From the NCBI GenBank assembly GCA_022779285.1, contig JALFST010000033.1:1-36248 (forward strand): a stretch of DNA of 36,248 nt, read 5' to 3'. The stretch's first letter is position 1, and each line of letters starts with the position of its first letter. Below are positions 8,104 through 15,963 of the stretch, piece after piece. A program made the position numbers and the translations under genes. The notes under the pieces were generated by a model. It ran no database searches. It was given only the letters and a program-made list of their open reading frames with translations, and was not told where the DNA came from. Source of the DNA: Peptoniphilaceae bacterium. GTDB taxonomy: Bacteria > Bacillota > Clostridia > Tissierellales > Peptoniphilaceae.

Positions 8104-8379
8104 TTACTGTTGATCGCCGCGACCGCGTGTGGATTCCAAATTATGTACATGCACATAATCGCCTGCATGGATATCTTCCAACACACGACCAATGATTTCT
8201 CCATACTTATAGGCCAATCCGCCCTTAGGAATCTCCTCCGTGGCGATCTTGTGAAACTGCGGTACGTCGCTCGTTACGGTTACGCTTTTGACGTCAATGT
8301 TGATGACCTCGCCCTTCTTCAAATCCCGAAGTGCTGTAACCAGGTTGTCCTTGTCGCTCATATGAATCACATCCTTCAT
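8104..8379 (-). CDS. UxaA-family lyase, small (SAF-domain) subunit
   Basis: The 91-residue protein carries the SAF domain found at the N-terminus of fused altronate and galactarate dehydratases. The diagnostic part is HKIATEEIPKGGLAYKYGE followed by IGRVLEDIHAGDYVHVHN. I chose the ATG at 8379 because AGGAGGAG sits just upstream; an in-frame ATG at 8415 has no such site. It is the first gene of the five-gene cassette and pairs with the large subunit encoded nine bases downstream. It faces the divergent PrpR-like regulator gene across a 192-base region. The substrate is unknown; SuyA, the sulfolactate lyase small subunit, is an alternative member of the same family. Confidence 0.88.
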   Translation of the reverse strand: MKDVIHMSDKDNLVTALRDLKKGEVINIDVKSVTVTSDVPQFHKIATEEIPKGGLAYKYGEIIGRVLEDIHAGDYVHVHNLESTRGRGDQQ

Positions 8380-8434
8380 ACTCTCCTCCTTACACCTTAC
8401 ACCGTCTTTGATCAAGACAATCGCTTTCCTAATT

Positions 8435-8440
8435 ATTGTA
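8435..8440 (-). promoter_or_regulatory. Possible -10 of the acid-sugar operon
   Basis: TACAAT on the - strand, 56 bases upstream of the small-subunit start codon. I see no good -35 at the right spacing and no -24/-12 sigma-54 pattern (TGGC-N8-TTGC type), so a weak, activator-dependent sigma-A promoter is the best reading. Confidence 0.35.
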
Positions 8441-8488
8441 CTGTCTGTCGGCTCTTTTATCTTGCAGAACCTTCTAATTTCTTGTTCG

Positions 8489-8562
8489 ATTTTGAATCAT
8501 TTGAATTAAAAATATAGATAAAGTAAAATACATTTGTAATAATGTTTTATTTTGAATCAAAA
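8489..8562 (+). promoter_or_regulatory. Repeated operator-like motif in the divergent regulatory region
   Basis: ATTTTGAATCA occurs at 8489-8499 and again at 8549-8559, 60 bases apart. The second copy extends to TTTTGAATCAAAA (8550-8562), a perfect inverted repeat with one central base that overlaps the ribosome binding site of the regulator gene. A partial third copy, TTTGAATT, follows the first at 8500-8507. Such spacing (about six helical turns) suits a regulator that binds two sites and autoregulates. The motif is seen directly; its role is inferred. Confidence 0.45.
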
Positions 8563-8571
8563 GGAGCTCCT

Positions 8572-10401
8572 ATGACATCCTCCCCTATCCGAATTCTTGC
8601 AATTGTCCCATATGCCCTTCTCCGTCAACAAATTTTGGAGATCGGTGCAGATTACGAAAATCTCGAGATCACCATTGAGGTGGGCAATCTTGAGCAAGCC
8701 GTGACGATATTCAATTCATATTCCTCACAACAATTTGATGCGATTCTCTCTCGAGGCGGAACTCAAATCATGCTCACCAACGTAACCGATCTTCCGGTAA
8801 TCGACATTCCCATCGATAGTCTGGATTTGATCAATATTCTGAGTCTGATCAGGAGCTATGAGGGAAAACCCGCAATCGTCGCATATCACAATATTATCAA
8901 TATGGCAAAAAAAATATGCGCTGCAATGAGTCTCTCCTTTGATTTTTTCCCCATTCGTTCCCGTGAAGATGCAAAGCGGGTAATAGCACGTCTCAAAAAA
9001 GAAGGATATACGCTCATCGTAGGAGATACCGTAGGTCAAGAATATGCTCAGGCTGCACATTTGAGCACCATACTCATCACCTCAGGGAAGCCCAGCATTG
9101 CCAATGCCTTGCAGAATGCGATTCAAATGGTCACACAAATCCGGCAAGCCTCGGCCTCCGCAACCTGGGCACGACCCTTTGTCGGCTGGAGCAACAGAGA
9201 ATATTTTATTTTTTCTCGCCGGAAAGAGCTTCTCTTTACATCCAATTCGACGCCGGAAAATGGAATGTGCAAGCTCCTTCAGAGGCTGATCCCATCCGTC
9301 TCTGTGAAAGGGCAATCCGCTTTTCTTCGCTCTCTCCACGATATCACCTATCTGATTTACTCAAAATCGGAAGGAAGCCGGGATTCTCTCCGATACCTTT
9401 TTTGCACACAGCCGATGTCTTTTCACCAGCAGCGTAAGAAAAAATTTCGGAGTACCGAATGGCGGACCAGAGATCAGGTCCAACAAATCCTGACACATCA
9501 ATTTTTGAACACACATGAAAACTCTATTCCGGATCCGCTTTTACAAAAAAATCCGGCACTCCCCTCCATTCCTCTTTTGATTACAGGAGAAGATGGCAGT
9601 GAAAAAAACAACTTCGTCTATAATCTTTTTTTGCAAACAGCCTCTCCGGAAACCGTGCTTTTTACCGTCTCCTGCGCCTGCCTTACGGAAATTGAACTCA
9701 AAACGCTGCTCGGAAATCCCGAATCTCCGTTTTGGACGGAGGATGCCTTCTTTTTCTTTAAGGATATCGAGCTGATGAGCGATTCTCTTGTCTCCTGGCT
9801 TGTTTCCGAGCTTGAGGCCGGAGAATATAAGCGCTATCGAAGACTCATTTTTACACTCGAAAGCATTGCTGACGAAAAGGATTCTCCTGAATTCAAACGC
9901 TATCAATATCTGCTGCGTGAATTTCGTGAACGCGTAGGCGCTCTATATATGCCCATCTCACCTTTACGAGGCAATCGTCAAAGGATCTCCCATCTCGTCA
10001 CTTTGTTTATGGATCAGATTCATCGCTCTACAGGCGGGAACATTGTCGGAATGACCCCGGAAGCCATGGAATTGCTCCAACAGGAATCATGGCCGCAAAA
10101 TTCTTCGCAACTCTTCAAGGTTCTTCTGATGGCGGCACAGGGTGCACAGGAATCCTGGATCACCTCATCCGATATTCGGCAGGTGCTGCTTCAGGCTCCC
10201 TGCTTTGCCGCAGAGAAAGAAAACATGGGGCTGAATCTGGATCAGCCGCTTGAGGATATTAAATATGATATTATCCGGAAAAAACTCATGGCAGAAAAAA
10301 TGACACAGGAGCAAGTGGCCGATCAGCTGGGAATTTCTCGATCCACACTCTGGCGTATTTTGCGCAGAAAAAAAGATTCACACAGAGAAAACGCTGAATA
10401 A
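8572..10401 (+). CDS. PrpR-like regulator with degenerate AAA+ domain
   Basis: Probable transcription regulator of the divergent acid-sugar operon, 609 residues. Residues about 6-190 form a PrpR-type sensory domain (LSRGGTQ at 59-65 is its signature). Residues about 320-540 align in order with the sigma-54 AAA+ activator domain, but key motifs are lost: the Walker A position reads GEDGSEKN (339-346) instead of GETGTGKE, the Walker B region reads AFFFFKDIEL rather than TLFLDEI, and there is no GAFTGA loop. The C-terminus has a FIS-like helix-turn-helix (about 576-600, MTQEQVADQLGISRSTLWRILRRK region). The ATG at 8572 is chosen for AAGGAG five bases upstream. The inference is a ligand-binding regulator that no longer hydrolyses ATP or contacts sigma-54. 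Confidence 0.82.
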   Translation: MTSSPIRILAIVPYALLRQQILEIGADYENLEITIEVGNLEQAVTIFNSYSSQQFDAILSRGGTQIMLTNVTDLPVIDIPIDSLDLINILSLIRSYEGKPAIVAYHNIINMAKKICAAMSLSFDFFPIRSREDAKRVIARLKKEGYTLIVGDTVGQEYAQAAHLSTILITSGKPSIANALQNAIQMVTQIRQASASATWARPFVGWSNREYFIFSRRKELLFTSNSTPENGMCKLLQRLIPSVSVKGQSAFLRSLHDITYLIYSKSEGSRDSLRYLFCTQPMSFHQQRKKKFRSTEWRTRDQVQQILTHQFLNTHENSIPDPLLQKNPALPSIPLLITGEDGSEKNNFVYNLFLQTASPETVLFTVSCACLTEIELKTLLGNPESPFWTEDAFFFFKDIELMSDSLVSWLVSELEAGEYKRYRRLIFTLESIADEKDSPEFKRYQYLLREFRERVGALYMPISPLRGNRQRISHLVTLFMDQIHRSTGGNIVGMTPEAMELLQQESWPQNSSQLFKVLLMAAQGAQESWITSSDIRQVLLQAPCFAAEKENMGLNLDQPLEDIKYDIIRKKLMAEKMTQEQVADQLGISRSTLWRILRRKKDSHRENAE

Positions 10402-10448
10402 AACAAGAACGGTCGTCAGAAATTTACTCCTGACGGCCGTTCTTGTTT
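10401..10448. terminator. Bidirectional terminator between convergent genes
   Basis: Nineteen-base arms at 10401-10419 and 10430-10448 pair with a single G-T wobble around a ten-base loop. On the - strand the hairpin is followed by TTTTATT. It ends the regulator gene (+) and the MsmX-like ATPase gene (-). Confidence 0.85.
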
Positions 10449-10505
10449 GCAGATCCCGATGTCCGGTACCGATACCAACCGTTTGATCGAAATCCTGAAA
10501 TGGAC

Positions 10506-11609
10506 CTATCGAATTGCAAGCTCCGTTCCCGCATCAAAAAGATGGAGCTTTTTCATATTCAGCACAAGAGATACCTCTTCCCCGATCCGACGGACTTTTC
10601 CCGGCAGAACACGTGCGATCATCGGCGTACCCTGATAATCCAGATAGAGATAAGCCTCGGAGCCTAAAAGCTCGTAGACACGAACATGCGCTTTCAGAAC
10701 TGCCGCCGGATCACTTGTCAGCTCCGCTTCGGAAACATCCTCGGGACGCACACCGACAAGAATGGTCTTGCCCTCATATCCGCCTTGTTGCAACGCCATG
10801 GACTGCTGCGCATCCAGGGAAATATAAGCGCCTCCCAGATCAAGTCTCGCCGCACCCTCGCTGAATGAAACGGCAGCCTTGAGGAAATTCATCTGCGGAG
10901 AGCCGATAAATCCGGCTACGAACAGGTTATCCGGCCGATCATAGAGATTCTGCGGCGTATCCACCTGCTGCACACGTCCGTCCTTCATTACGACAATACG
11001 AGTGCCCAGGGTCATCGCTTCTGTCTGATCATGCGTGACATAAATCATTGTCGCGCCCAACTGCTCATGCAGCTTCGCAATCTCGATTCGCATCTGCACG
11101 CGCAGCTTGGCATCCAGATTGGAAAGCGGTTCGTCCATAAGGAATACTTTTGGCTGTCTGACTATGGCTCGACCCATGGCAACACGTTGTCTTTGTCCGC
11201 CTGATAAAGCCGCCGGCTTACGATCCAGAAGATTTTCAAGATCCAAAATATGAGCCGCCTCCAAAACCTTCTCTCGAATCTGATTCTTGGGAACCTTACG
11301 AAGCTTCAATCCATATCCCATATTTTCCGCAACGGTCATGTGCGGATACAGCGCATAGTTCTGGAAAACCATCGCGATGTCGCGGTCCTTGGGCTCCACA
11401 TCATTCATGAGCTTGCCGTCGATCATCAGTTCCCCCTCCGAAATCTCCTCAAGACCTGCAATCATGCGAAGCGTTGTGGATTTTCCGCATCCGGACGGAC
11501 CTACAAAAATGATAAATTCCCGATCTTCAATCTCTAAGTTAAAATCATGGACTGCATGGTATCCGTTGGGATAGATTTTTTGGATGTTTTTCAAGGATAA
11601 ACTTGCCAT
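10506..11609 (-). CDS. MsmX/UgpC-type sugar ABC transporter ATPase
   Basis: Cytosolic ATP-binding subunit that energises type I carbohydrate importers, 367 residues, normal length. Walker A is GPSGCGKS (37-44), the Q-loop VFQNYALYPHMTV, the signature LSGGQRQRVAMGRA near 135-148, Walker B VFLMDEP near 155-161, and the H-loop YVTHDQTEAMTLG. The C-terminal third is the OB-fold regulatory domain (TOBE) of this subfamily. AAGGAG lies six bases before the ATG. It is the last gene of the galacto-/lacto-N-biose operon, 16 bases after the GH112 gene, so it most likely serves the permease pair encoded upstream; MsmX-type ATPases often also serve other importers that lack their own ATPase. Confidence 0.95.
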   Translation of the reverse strand: MASLSLKNIQKIYPNGYHAVHDFNLEIEDREFIIFVGPSGCGKSTTLRMIAGLEEISEGELMIDGKLMNDVEPKDRDIAMVFQNYALYPHMTVAENMGYGLKLRKVPKNQIREKVLEAAHILDLENLLDRKPAALSGGQRQRVAMGRAIVRQPKVFLMDEPLSNLDAKLRVQMRIEIAKLHEQLGATMIYVTHDQTEAMTLGTRIVVMKDGRVQQVDTPQNLYDRPDNLFVAGFIGSPQMNFLKAAVSFSEGAARLDLGGAYISLDAQQSMALQQGGYEGKTILVGVRPEDVSEAELTSDPAAVLKAHVRVYELLGSEAYLYLDYQGTPMIARVLPGKVRRIGEEVSLVLNMKKLHLFDAGTELAIR

Positions 11610-11625
11610 TTTCTACTCCTTTTCT

Positions 11626-13827
11626 TTACGATACCGCCTGGTGGTCACCGGAGCTCGTATTCTCTATGGAAAACCAGAGGATTTCATTAGGCGAAAGCGT
11701 CAAATCCTGTGCCTTACCATTGTCCTGATAAACGGTTGTTCTTTGTTCATCTTCGGTATTGTTGACTACACAATAAATTCCTTTTTCTGTATAGGCATGA
11801 ACATCGACATGGCAGTTCGAAGAGAACCATTGACGCAGGCCATCTTCCTTGCCCATGCTCCAGAGAATGGCGCGCAAGAGCACTCTCGCATTCAGAGCGT
11901 TGTAGGGAAGTCCTGTCATATAAACGCTGCGTCCCCTCCCATAGCTGTGTGTCGCCATTTGCAGCTCACGATCCTTTTGAATGAGCACCTGCGCATCCTC
12001 CAAAGCATAGAAAAAGCGCTTGCCTTCTCCGAAATCAGGCTCTCCGTCCTCTAAAATAAAATGGTCCTTATGCTCCTCCCAATTGTACTTGTCATAGCCG
12101 AGCGTAAATCCGGTTTCCTTCTCAACCCCCATGGCCTGTGCAAGCTGTAAAAAATGTCCCTGATAGGGATGTCCGCTGGGTTCCCCTATGCCGATCCAAC
12201 CGCCGCCCTGAGCGATGAAGCCTCGGATTTTTGCAACGATCTCAGGATTCTCCCATACGCTTCCTCCCGTATGTGCCGTATCGGCATCTCCGACATTAAT
12301 GAGAACGTCAATACCGGAAAGAAGCTCAGGATTCTTTTGAATATCCTCAAAACTGATGAATTGAACATCCACAGGAGCACCCGATAGCGCCTCGATCACA
12401 CCTGCGTAGCTGTAATTGCTCTTTTGATAAAGGGCATGATGCACCATATGACATCCCCAGGAGCGTGATTTTCCCCAGGAATTGAGCACTCCCACACGCG
12501 CCGCGCAATAGGGCTTTTCTCCATGAATTTTGTCATAAATATCGCGGAATTCATCCGCGACTTTTTCGATATAGTCCATGAAATCCGGAAATTGAAGGGC
12601 GAGCTTCAGATAGCCGCCATAACCGATGCGGTCAATGGGCTTGCGCAGAAGAGCGCGTCTTGCCGTCACCCAGTTTTCCTTTGCCAATGCAACGGGATCT
12701 CCTCCGTCATAGAAGGAATCCGGGAAAAAATATGGCAGGAAACGCCCTTCACGATAGGACACCCCCTCGATGTCCGAGATCAATCGAAGCGTCATTCCGT
12801 TTCCTACAGAGCCGACCACTGCATCCAGGCCGATCCCGGCGAATTCCGGCATATAAGGTTCTGTCCCGATCCAGTGGTCTCCCAAAAACATCATGGCTTC
12901 CTTACCATATTCATGGGTGATATCCACCATTTCCTTGGCGAGCTTTGCAACCTCTCTTCGCTGAAATGCCACAAAATCCAAAAACTCCTTGCTTGGAATA
13001 CGGTACTGATTGTTGTAATAGCCCTGGTCAATGATATATTCCGGACGGAAGGGATATCCCGCCTCCTGCTCAAACTGCTCTAAAATATAGGGCGAAACGG
13101 ATGCGGAATATCCATACCAATCGACATATTTTTCCCTGCGCAATTCATCAAAAAGCAGTGTGAATTGATGAAAAAATGTTGTGTATCGTAAAACGTTGAC
13201 GTAGGGATGCTCTTCAATAAAGCGGCGAAGACGCTTCATGGAAAATTCTCTGGTCTTCGGCTGCCTTACATCAAATGTGATTTGGTGCTCAAAATCCTTC
13301 CAGTCATTCGTCACGGCATTGTACATGTGAACGGGATCCCAGATGATATAGGCAAGAAAGCTTGCCGTATATTCATGATAAAGCGCAGGCCTGGCAATCA
13401 CGACCGACCTTGTTGCTTCATCATAGGTCCAGGCTCCATAGGGAATTACCTCTCCCGTTGTACGATCGATCACCTCCCACCAGCGTTTGATGGCATCTCG
13501 CGTATTTACCCGGATGAGCTGATCGCTTAGCCCCTTCATCAAGGGAATGGACAGCGCCCCTTTTTCCAGTGCCGAAACAAAGGACGACATGATATAGCAT
13601 TGCTGGATCTCTTCCGGATGAGCCTTCGCCCAGGCATTATCTTTTCTCGTTGTATAGTAGGTGGCATAAATCTTTGCATCGGCTCCGGCCAGCTCTTTGG
13701 GAAATTCCGTCCCGTCCGCATCGCGAAGCGCATCACCGCCCCATTTTTTCAATGCCTCAAGCGTCTCCGATACGATATCGACATCTGTCGGAATCGTAAC
13801 CCGACCTTTTTTTTGATTTTCTTTCAT
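11626..13827 (-). CDS. GH112 galacto-/lacto-N-biose phosphorylase
   Basis: Cytosolic 1,3-beta-galactosyl-N-acetylhexosamine phosphorylase: cleaves galacto-N-biose or lacto-N-biose with phosphate to galactose 1-phosphate and GalNAc or GlcNAc. The 733-residue length and order of blocks match the family: N-terminal GRVTIPTDVDI, then DNAWAKAHPEEIQQCYIMS, a barrel with FFHQFTLLFDE and DWYGYSASVSPY, and FLGDHWIGTEPY with Asp317, which sits where the general acid (Asp313 of the Bifidobacterium longum enzyme) is expected. A beta-rich C-terminal part follows a GATase-like region (VLINVGDADTAHTGG). It is embedded in a sugar ABC importer operon, 17 bases after a small membrane protein gene. Preference for galacto- or lacto-N-biose, or for D-galactosyl-L-rhamnose as in some clostridial homologues, cannot be decided here. 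Confidence 0.93.
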   Translation of the reverse strand: MKENQKKGRVTIPTDVDIVSETLEALKKWGGDALRDADGTEFPKELAGADAKIYATYYTTRKDNAWAKAHPEEIQQCYIMSSFVSALEKGALSIPLMKGLSDQLIRVNTRDAIKRWWEVIDRTTGEVIPYGAWTYDEATRSVVIARPALYHEYTASFLAYIIWDPVHMYNAVTNDWKDFEHQITFDVRQPKTREFSMKRLRRFIEEHPYVNVLRYTTFFHQFTLLFDELRREKYVDWYGYSASVSPYILEQFEQEAGYPFRPEYIIDQGYYNNQYRIPSKEFLDFVAFQRREVAKLAKEMVDITHEYGKEAMMFLGDHWIGTEPYMPEFAGIGLDAVVGSVGNGMTLRLISDIEGVSYREGRFLPYFFPDSFYDGGDPVALAKENWVTARRALLRKPIDRIGYGGYLKLALQFPDFMDYIEKVADEFRDIYDKIHGEKPYCAARVGVLNSWGKSRSWGCHMVHHALYQKSNYSYAGVIEALSGAPVDVQFISFEDIQKNPELLSGIDVLINVGDADTAHTGGSVWENPEIVAKIRGFIAQGGGWIGIGEPSGHPYQGHFLQLAQAMGVEKETGFTLGYDKYNWEEHKDHFILEDGEPDFGEGKRFFYALEDAQVLIQKDRELQMATHSYGRGRSVYMTGLPYNALNARVLLRAILWSMGKEDGLRQWFSSNCHVDVHAYTEKGIYCVVNNTEDEQRTTVYQDNGKAQDLTLSPNEILWFSIENTSSGDHQAVS

Positions 13828-13844
13828 AGTTTCCCCGTTCTCAT

Positions 13845-14051
13845 CTATTTCTTTCTATTCTTCGGTGTACGAAAGGAAGCGTTATACAGGAAAAGTGATG
13901 AGAGCAGAAAAACCAGTCCCACAATCATCAGAAGCAATCCCTGCATCTGTCCTGTCATTTTCCAGCCGAAATAGGTCAGTCCCAGGCCCGTCAGAAAGAA
14001 GAAAGCCATGAGGACCGCACGAAGCATTCCATGTTCTTTCCAAAAATTCAT
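13845..14051 (-). CDS. Small two-helix membrane protein in the sugar operon
   Basis: I do not recognise this 68-residue protein. It has two hydrophobic segments, at about residues 10-29 and 34-55, joined by a very short turn (KMTGQMQG), and a basic C-terminus (TPKNRKK), so both ends probably lie inside the cell. AGGAGAAAAC precedes the ATG. It sits eight bases after the second permease gene and 17 before the GH112 gene, so it is co-transcribed with both. The position suggests a helper of the permease, but nothing in the sequence proves this. Confidence 0.72.
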   Translation of the reverse strand: MNFWKEHGMLRAVLMAFFFLTGLGLTYFGWKMTGQMQGLLLMIVGLVFLLSSLFLYNASFRTPKNRKK

Positions 14052-14059
14052 GTTTTCTC

Positions 14060-14947
14060 CTATCCTTTCAATCCGCCAAGCGTCATTCCCTGTGTCAGCT
14101 TCTTTTGCGTGAGAATGTAGAGAATCAACGTGGGAAGCATCACCAGCACCAAGCCCGCATAAAGCTGGCCGTACTGTGCACTGGCCTGCTGTGCCTGCGT
14201 AAGCTGCATCAGTCCGACCGGAAGCGTCTTCATGCCGTTGGGATCGTTCAATAAGGTCATGGCAATGATATATTCATTCCAAAATGACAGAAAGTTGAAG
14301 AGAATGATGGTGATAATCGAAGGCTTTGCCATCGGAATCATAATATCCACCATCGTACGTCCATATCCGGCGCCGTCAATATAAGCCGCCTCCTCATAGG
14401 CATGAGGCAGCGTACGAAAATATCCTGTCAAAAGATAAATCGTAAACGGAAGCGCCGTCGATGCATAAACAAGAGCTAAGATAAAACGGTTGTTGAGCAA
14501 AAATCCATTGCCGAAAATATTCCTGAGAAAATCATCTCCATCCACCAGCATCAAAAAGATCGGCACGACAATATAGTTTACATTGATAAAAAGGCCTGCC
14601 ATAAAAGCGGTATTTAAGAATTTTTTTCCGCGAAACTCAAATCGGGACAATGCATATGCCGCCGGCAGCGCAATGACCAAAAGAAGTCCCAGGGCCATGC
14701 CCGTTACCAAAAACGAATTGAACATGTAATCGCCCATCCGCGCTTTATTCCAGGCATCGATAAAATTTTGAAAATAAAAACCGGCGGGAAGCGACCAGGG
14801 ATTTCTGTAAAACTCCGAATTTTCCTTAATGGAAGCCATGAAAACCCAAGCGACCGGAATCATGATCAGAATGGCAAGCGTAATCAGCGCTACATAAACA
14901 AAGAGCTTATATAAGGAGAAAGCTTTTTTGTGTTTTTTCTTTTCCAT
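14060..14947 (-). CDS. Carbohydrate ABC transporter permease, MalG type
   Basis: Inner-membrane subunit of a type I sugar importer, 295 residues with six predicted membrane helices. The ATPase-docking EAA loop reads EEAAYIDGAGYGRTMVDIMIPMAKP around residues 190-215, as expected for this subfamily. AGGAGG is eight bases before the ATG. It lies nine bases after the first permease gene and partners with it, with the lipoprotein encoded upstream and the MsmX-like ATPase downstream. Galacto-/lacto-N-biose is the inferred cargo because GH112 is in the same operon. Confidence 0.94.
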   Translation of the reverse strand: MEKKKHKKAFSLYKLFVYVALITLAILIMIPVAWVFMASIKENSEFYRNPWSLPAGFYFQNFIDAWNKARMGDYMFNSFLVTGMALGLLLVIALPAAYALSRFEFRGKKFLNTAFMAGLFINVNYIVVPIFLMLVDGDDFLRNIFGNGFLLNNRFILALVYASTALPFTIYLLTGYFRTLPHAYEEAAYIDGAGYGRTMVDIMIPMAKPSIITIILFNFLSFWNEYIIAMTLLNDPNGMKTLPVGLMQLTQAQQASAQYGQLYAGLVLVMLPTLILYILTQKKLTQGMTLGGLKG

Positions 14948-14956
14948 GGCGTCCTC

Positions 14957-15898
14957 CTAAAATTCCAAAACCTCGCGTTCGGTCACCTTGTTCACCACTG
15001 CGGAAAGCAGGAAGGAGAAAAGGAAAACCAACGCGCCGATAGCCATACCATACCCATAAGAAGAATTGGTATAAGCCTGCTTATACATATAGGACAGCGC
15101 CACCTCGGACGCTCCGTTCGGACCGCCGCTGGTCATCGCCTTCACGAAAAGAAATGCCATATTAATATTGGAAATAATAAAGAAGGTCAGCGTCGTTCGA
15201 ATATTTGTCCAGATCAGCGGAATCGTAATTTGGAAAAATTGCTGCATTTTAGAGGCGCCGTCTAAGGAAGCGCTCTCATAAAGGCTTTCCGGAACACTTG
15301 CCATGGAAGCCATGTACATCACCATATAGTATCCGATGGCCTGCCATACCATCGCCACAATGAGCGAAAACATCACCGTCGATTCCCCCTTCCAGAGAAT
15401 CTGCACTGCGTCCCCCCGAAGAAGAGACAGAAGCCCATTGAGCATGCCGTTTCGAGTGTCATAAATTGCACTGAAAATGGCAGAGATGACAACCACTGAA
15501 AGAATATTCGGAATATAGAAAATTATGCGAAAGAAATTTTCGCCCTTTACTTTTTCACGCGATAAAATCCCCGCAAAAAGCAAAGCAAAAAAGAATGTGA
15601 CCAACGTCACAACAACAATTAATAGAATTGTATTTTGCATCGAGCGGATAAAATTCGGATCCGCCATCAGTTTCTTAAAATTGCTCAGCCCGACAAAGGT
15701 TTCATTAGAAGAATACGCGCTGCGCTTAAACAGCGACATACGAAAGACGTTGATCGTCGGGAAAACCATGAAAAGCAAAAAAAGCACAGTGGCCGGTATC
15801 ACGCACAAGGCAATGAATCGGTTGCGTGATCTGTTTTTTCGCCGTGTTTTTTTCGACTGATTCTGCGTTTGCATAACCGCATCGGGTGCTGTTTTCAT
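14957..15898 (-). CDS. Carbohydrate ABC transporter permease, MalF/UgpA type
   Basis: First permease subunit of the same importer, 313 residues. A basic cytoplasmic N-terminus (about 25 residues, rich in Lys and Arg) precedes six predicted membrane helices. The EAA loop reads ESASLDGASKMQQFFQITIPLIW near 225-245. AAGGAG precedes the ATG. It is separated from the binding protein gene by 65 bases that hold a GC-rich hairpin, so it is likely transcribed at a lower level than that gene. Confidence 0.94.
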   Translation of the reverse strand: MKTAPDAVMQTQNQSKKTRRKNRSRNRFIALCVIPATVLFLLFMVFPTINVFRMSLFKRSAYSSNETFVGLSNFKKLMADPNFIRSMQNTILLIVVVTLVTFFFALLFAGILSREKVKGENFFRIIFYIPNILSVVVISAIFSAIYDTRNGMLNGLLSLLRGDAVQILWKGESTVMFSLIVAMVWQAIGYYMVMYMASMASVPESLYESASLDGASKMQQFFQITIPLIWTNIRTTLTFFIISNINMAFLFVKAMTSGGPNGASEVALSYMYKQAYTNSSYGYGMAIGALVFLFSFLLSAVVNKVTEREVLEF

Positions 15899-15916
15899 TG
15901 TAACTCCTTCGATAAG

Positions 15917-15943
15917 AAAAGGCGGCGGGTCGAGCCCGCCGCC
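15917..15943 (-). terminator. Attenuator-like hairpin after the binding protein gene
   Basis: Nine-base GC-only arms, GGCGGCGGG and complement (15921-15929 and 15935-15943), with a five-base loop, followed on the - strand by TTTTCTTAT. It probably stops part of the transcripts so that the lipoprotein is made in excess of the permeases. Confidence 0.65.
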
Positions 15944-15963
15944 CGCAATAGCTACGACTTTTG

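Noticed and set aside
6928-8379. Assignment of the UxaA-type pair as sulfolactate sulfo-lyase (SuyAB)
   Set aside because: Same family and similar subunit sizes, but neighbours are acid-sugar genes and there is no sulfite exporter or sulfolactate dehydrogenase.
8380-8571. Sigma-54 promoter in the divergent region
   Set aside because: No -24/-12 pattern could be found, in line with the degenerate AAA+ domain of the regulator.
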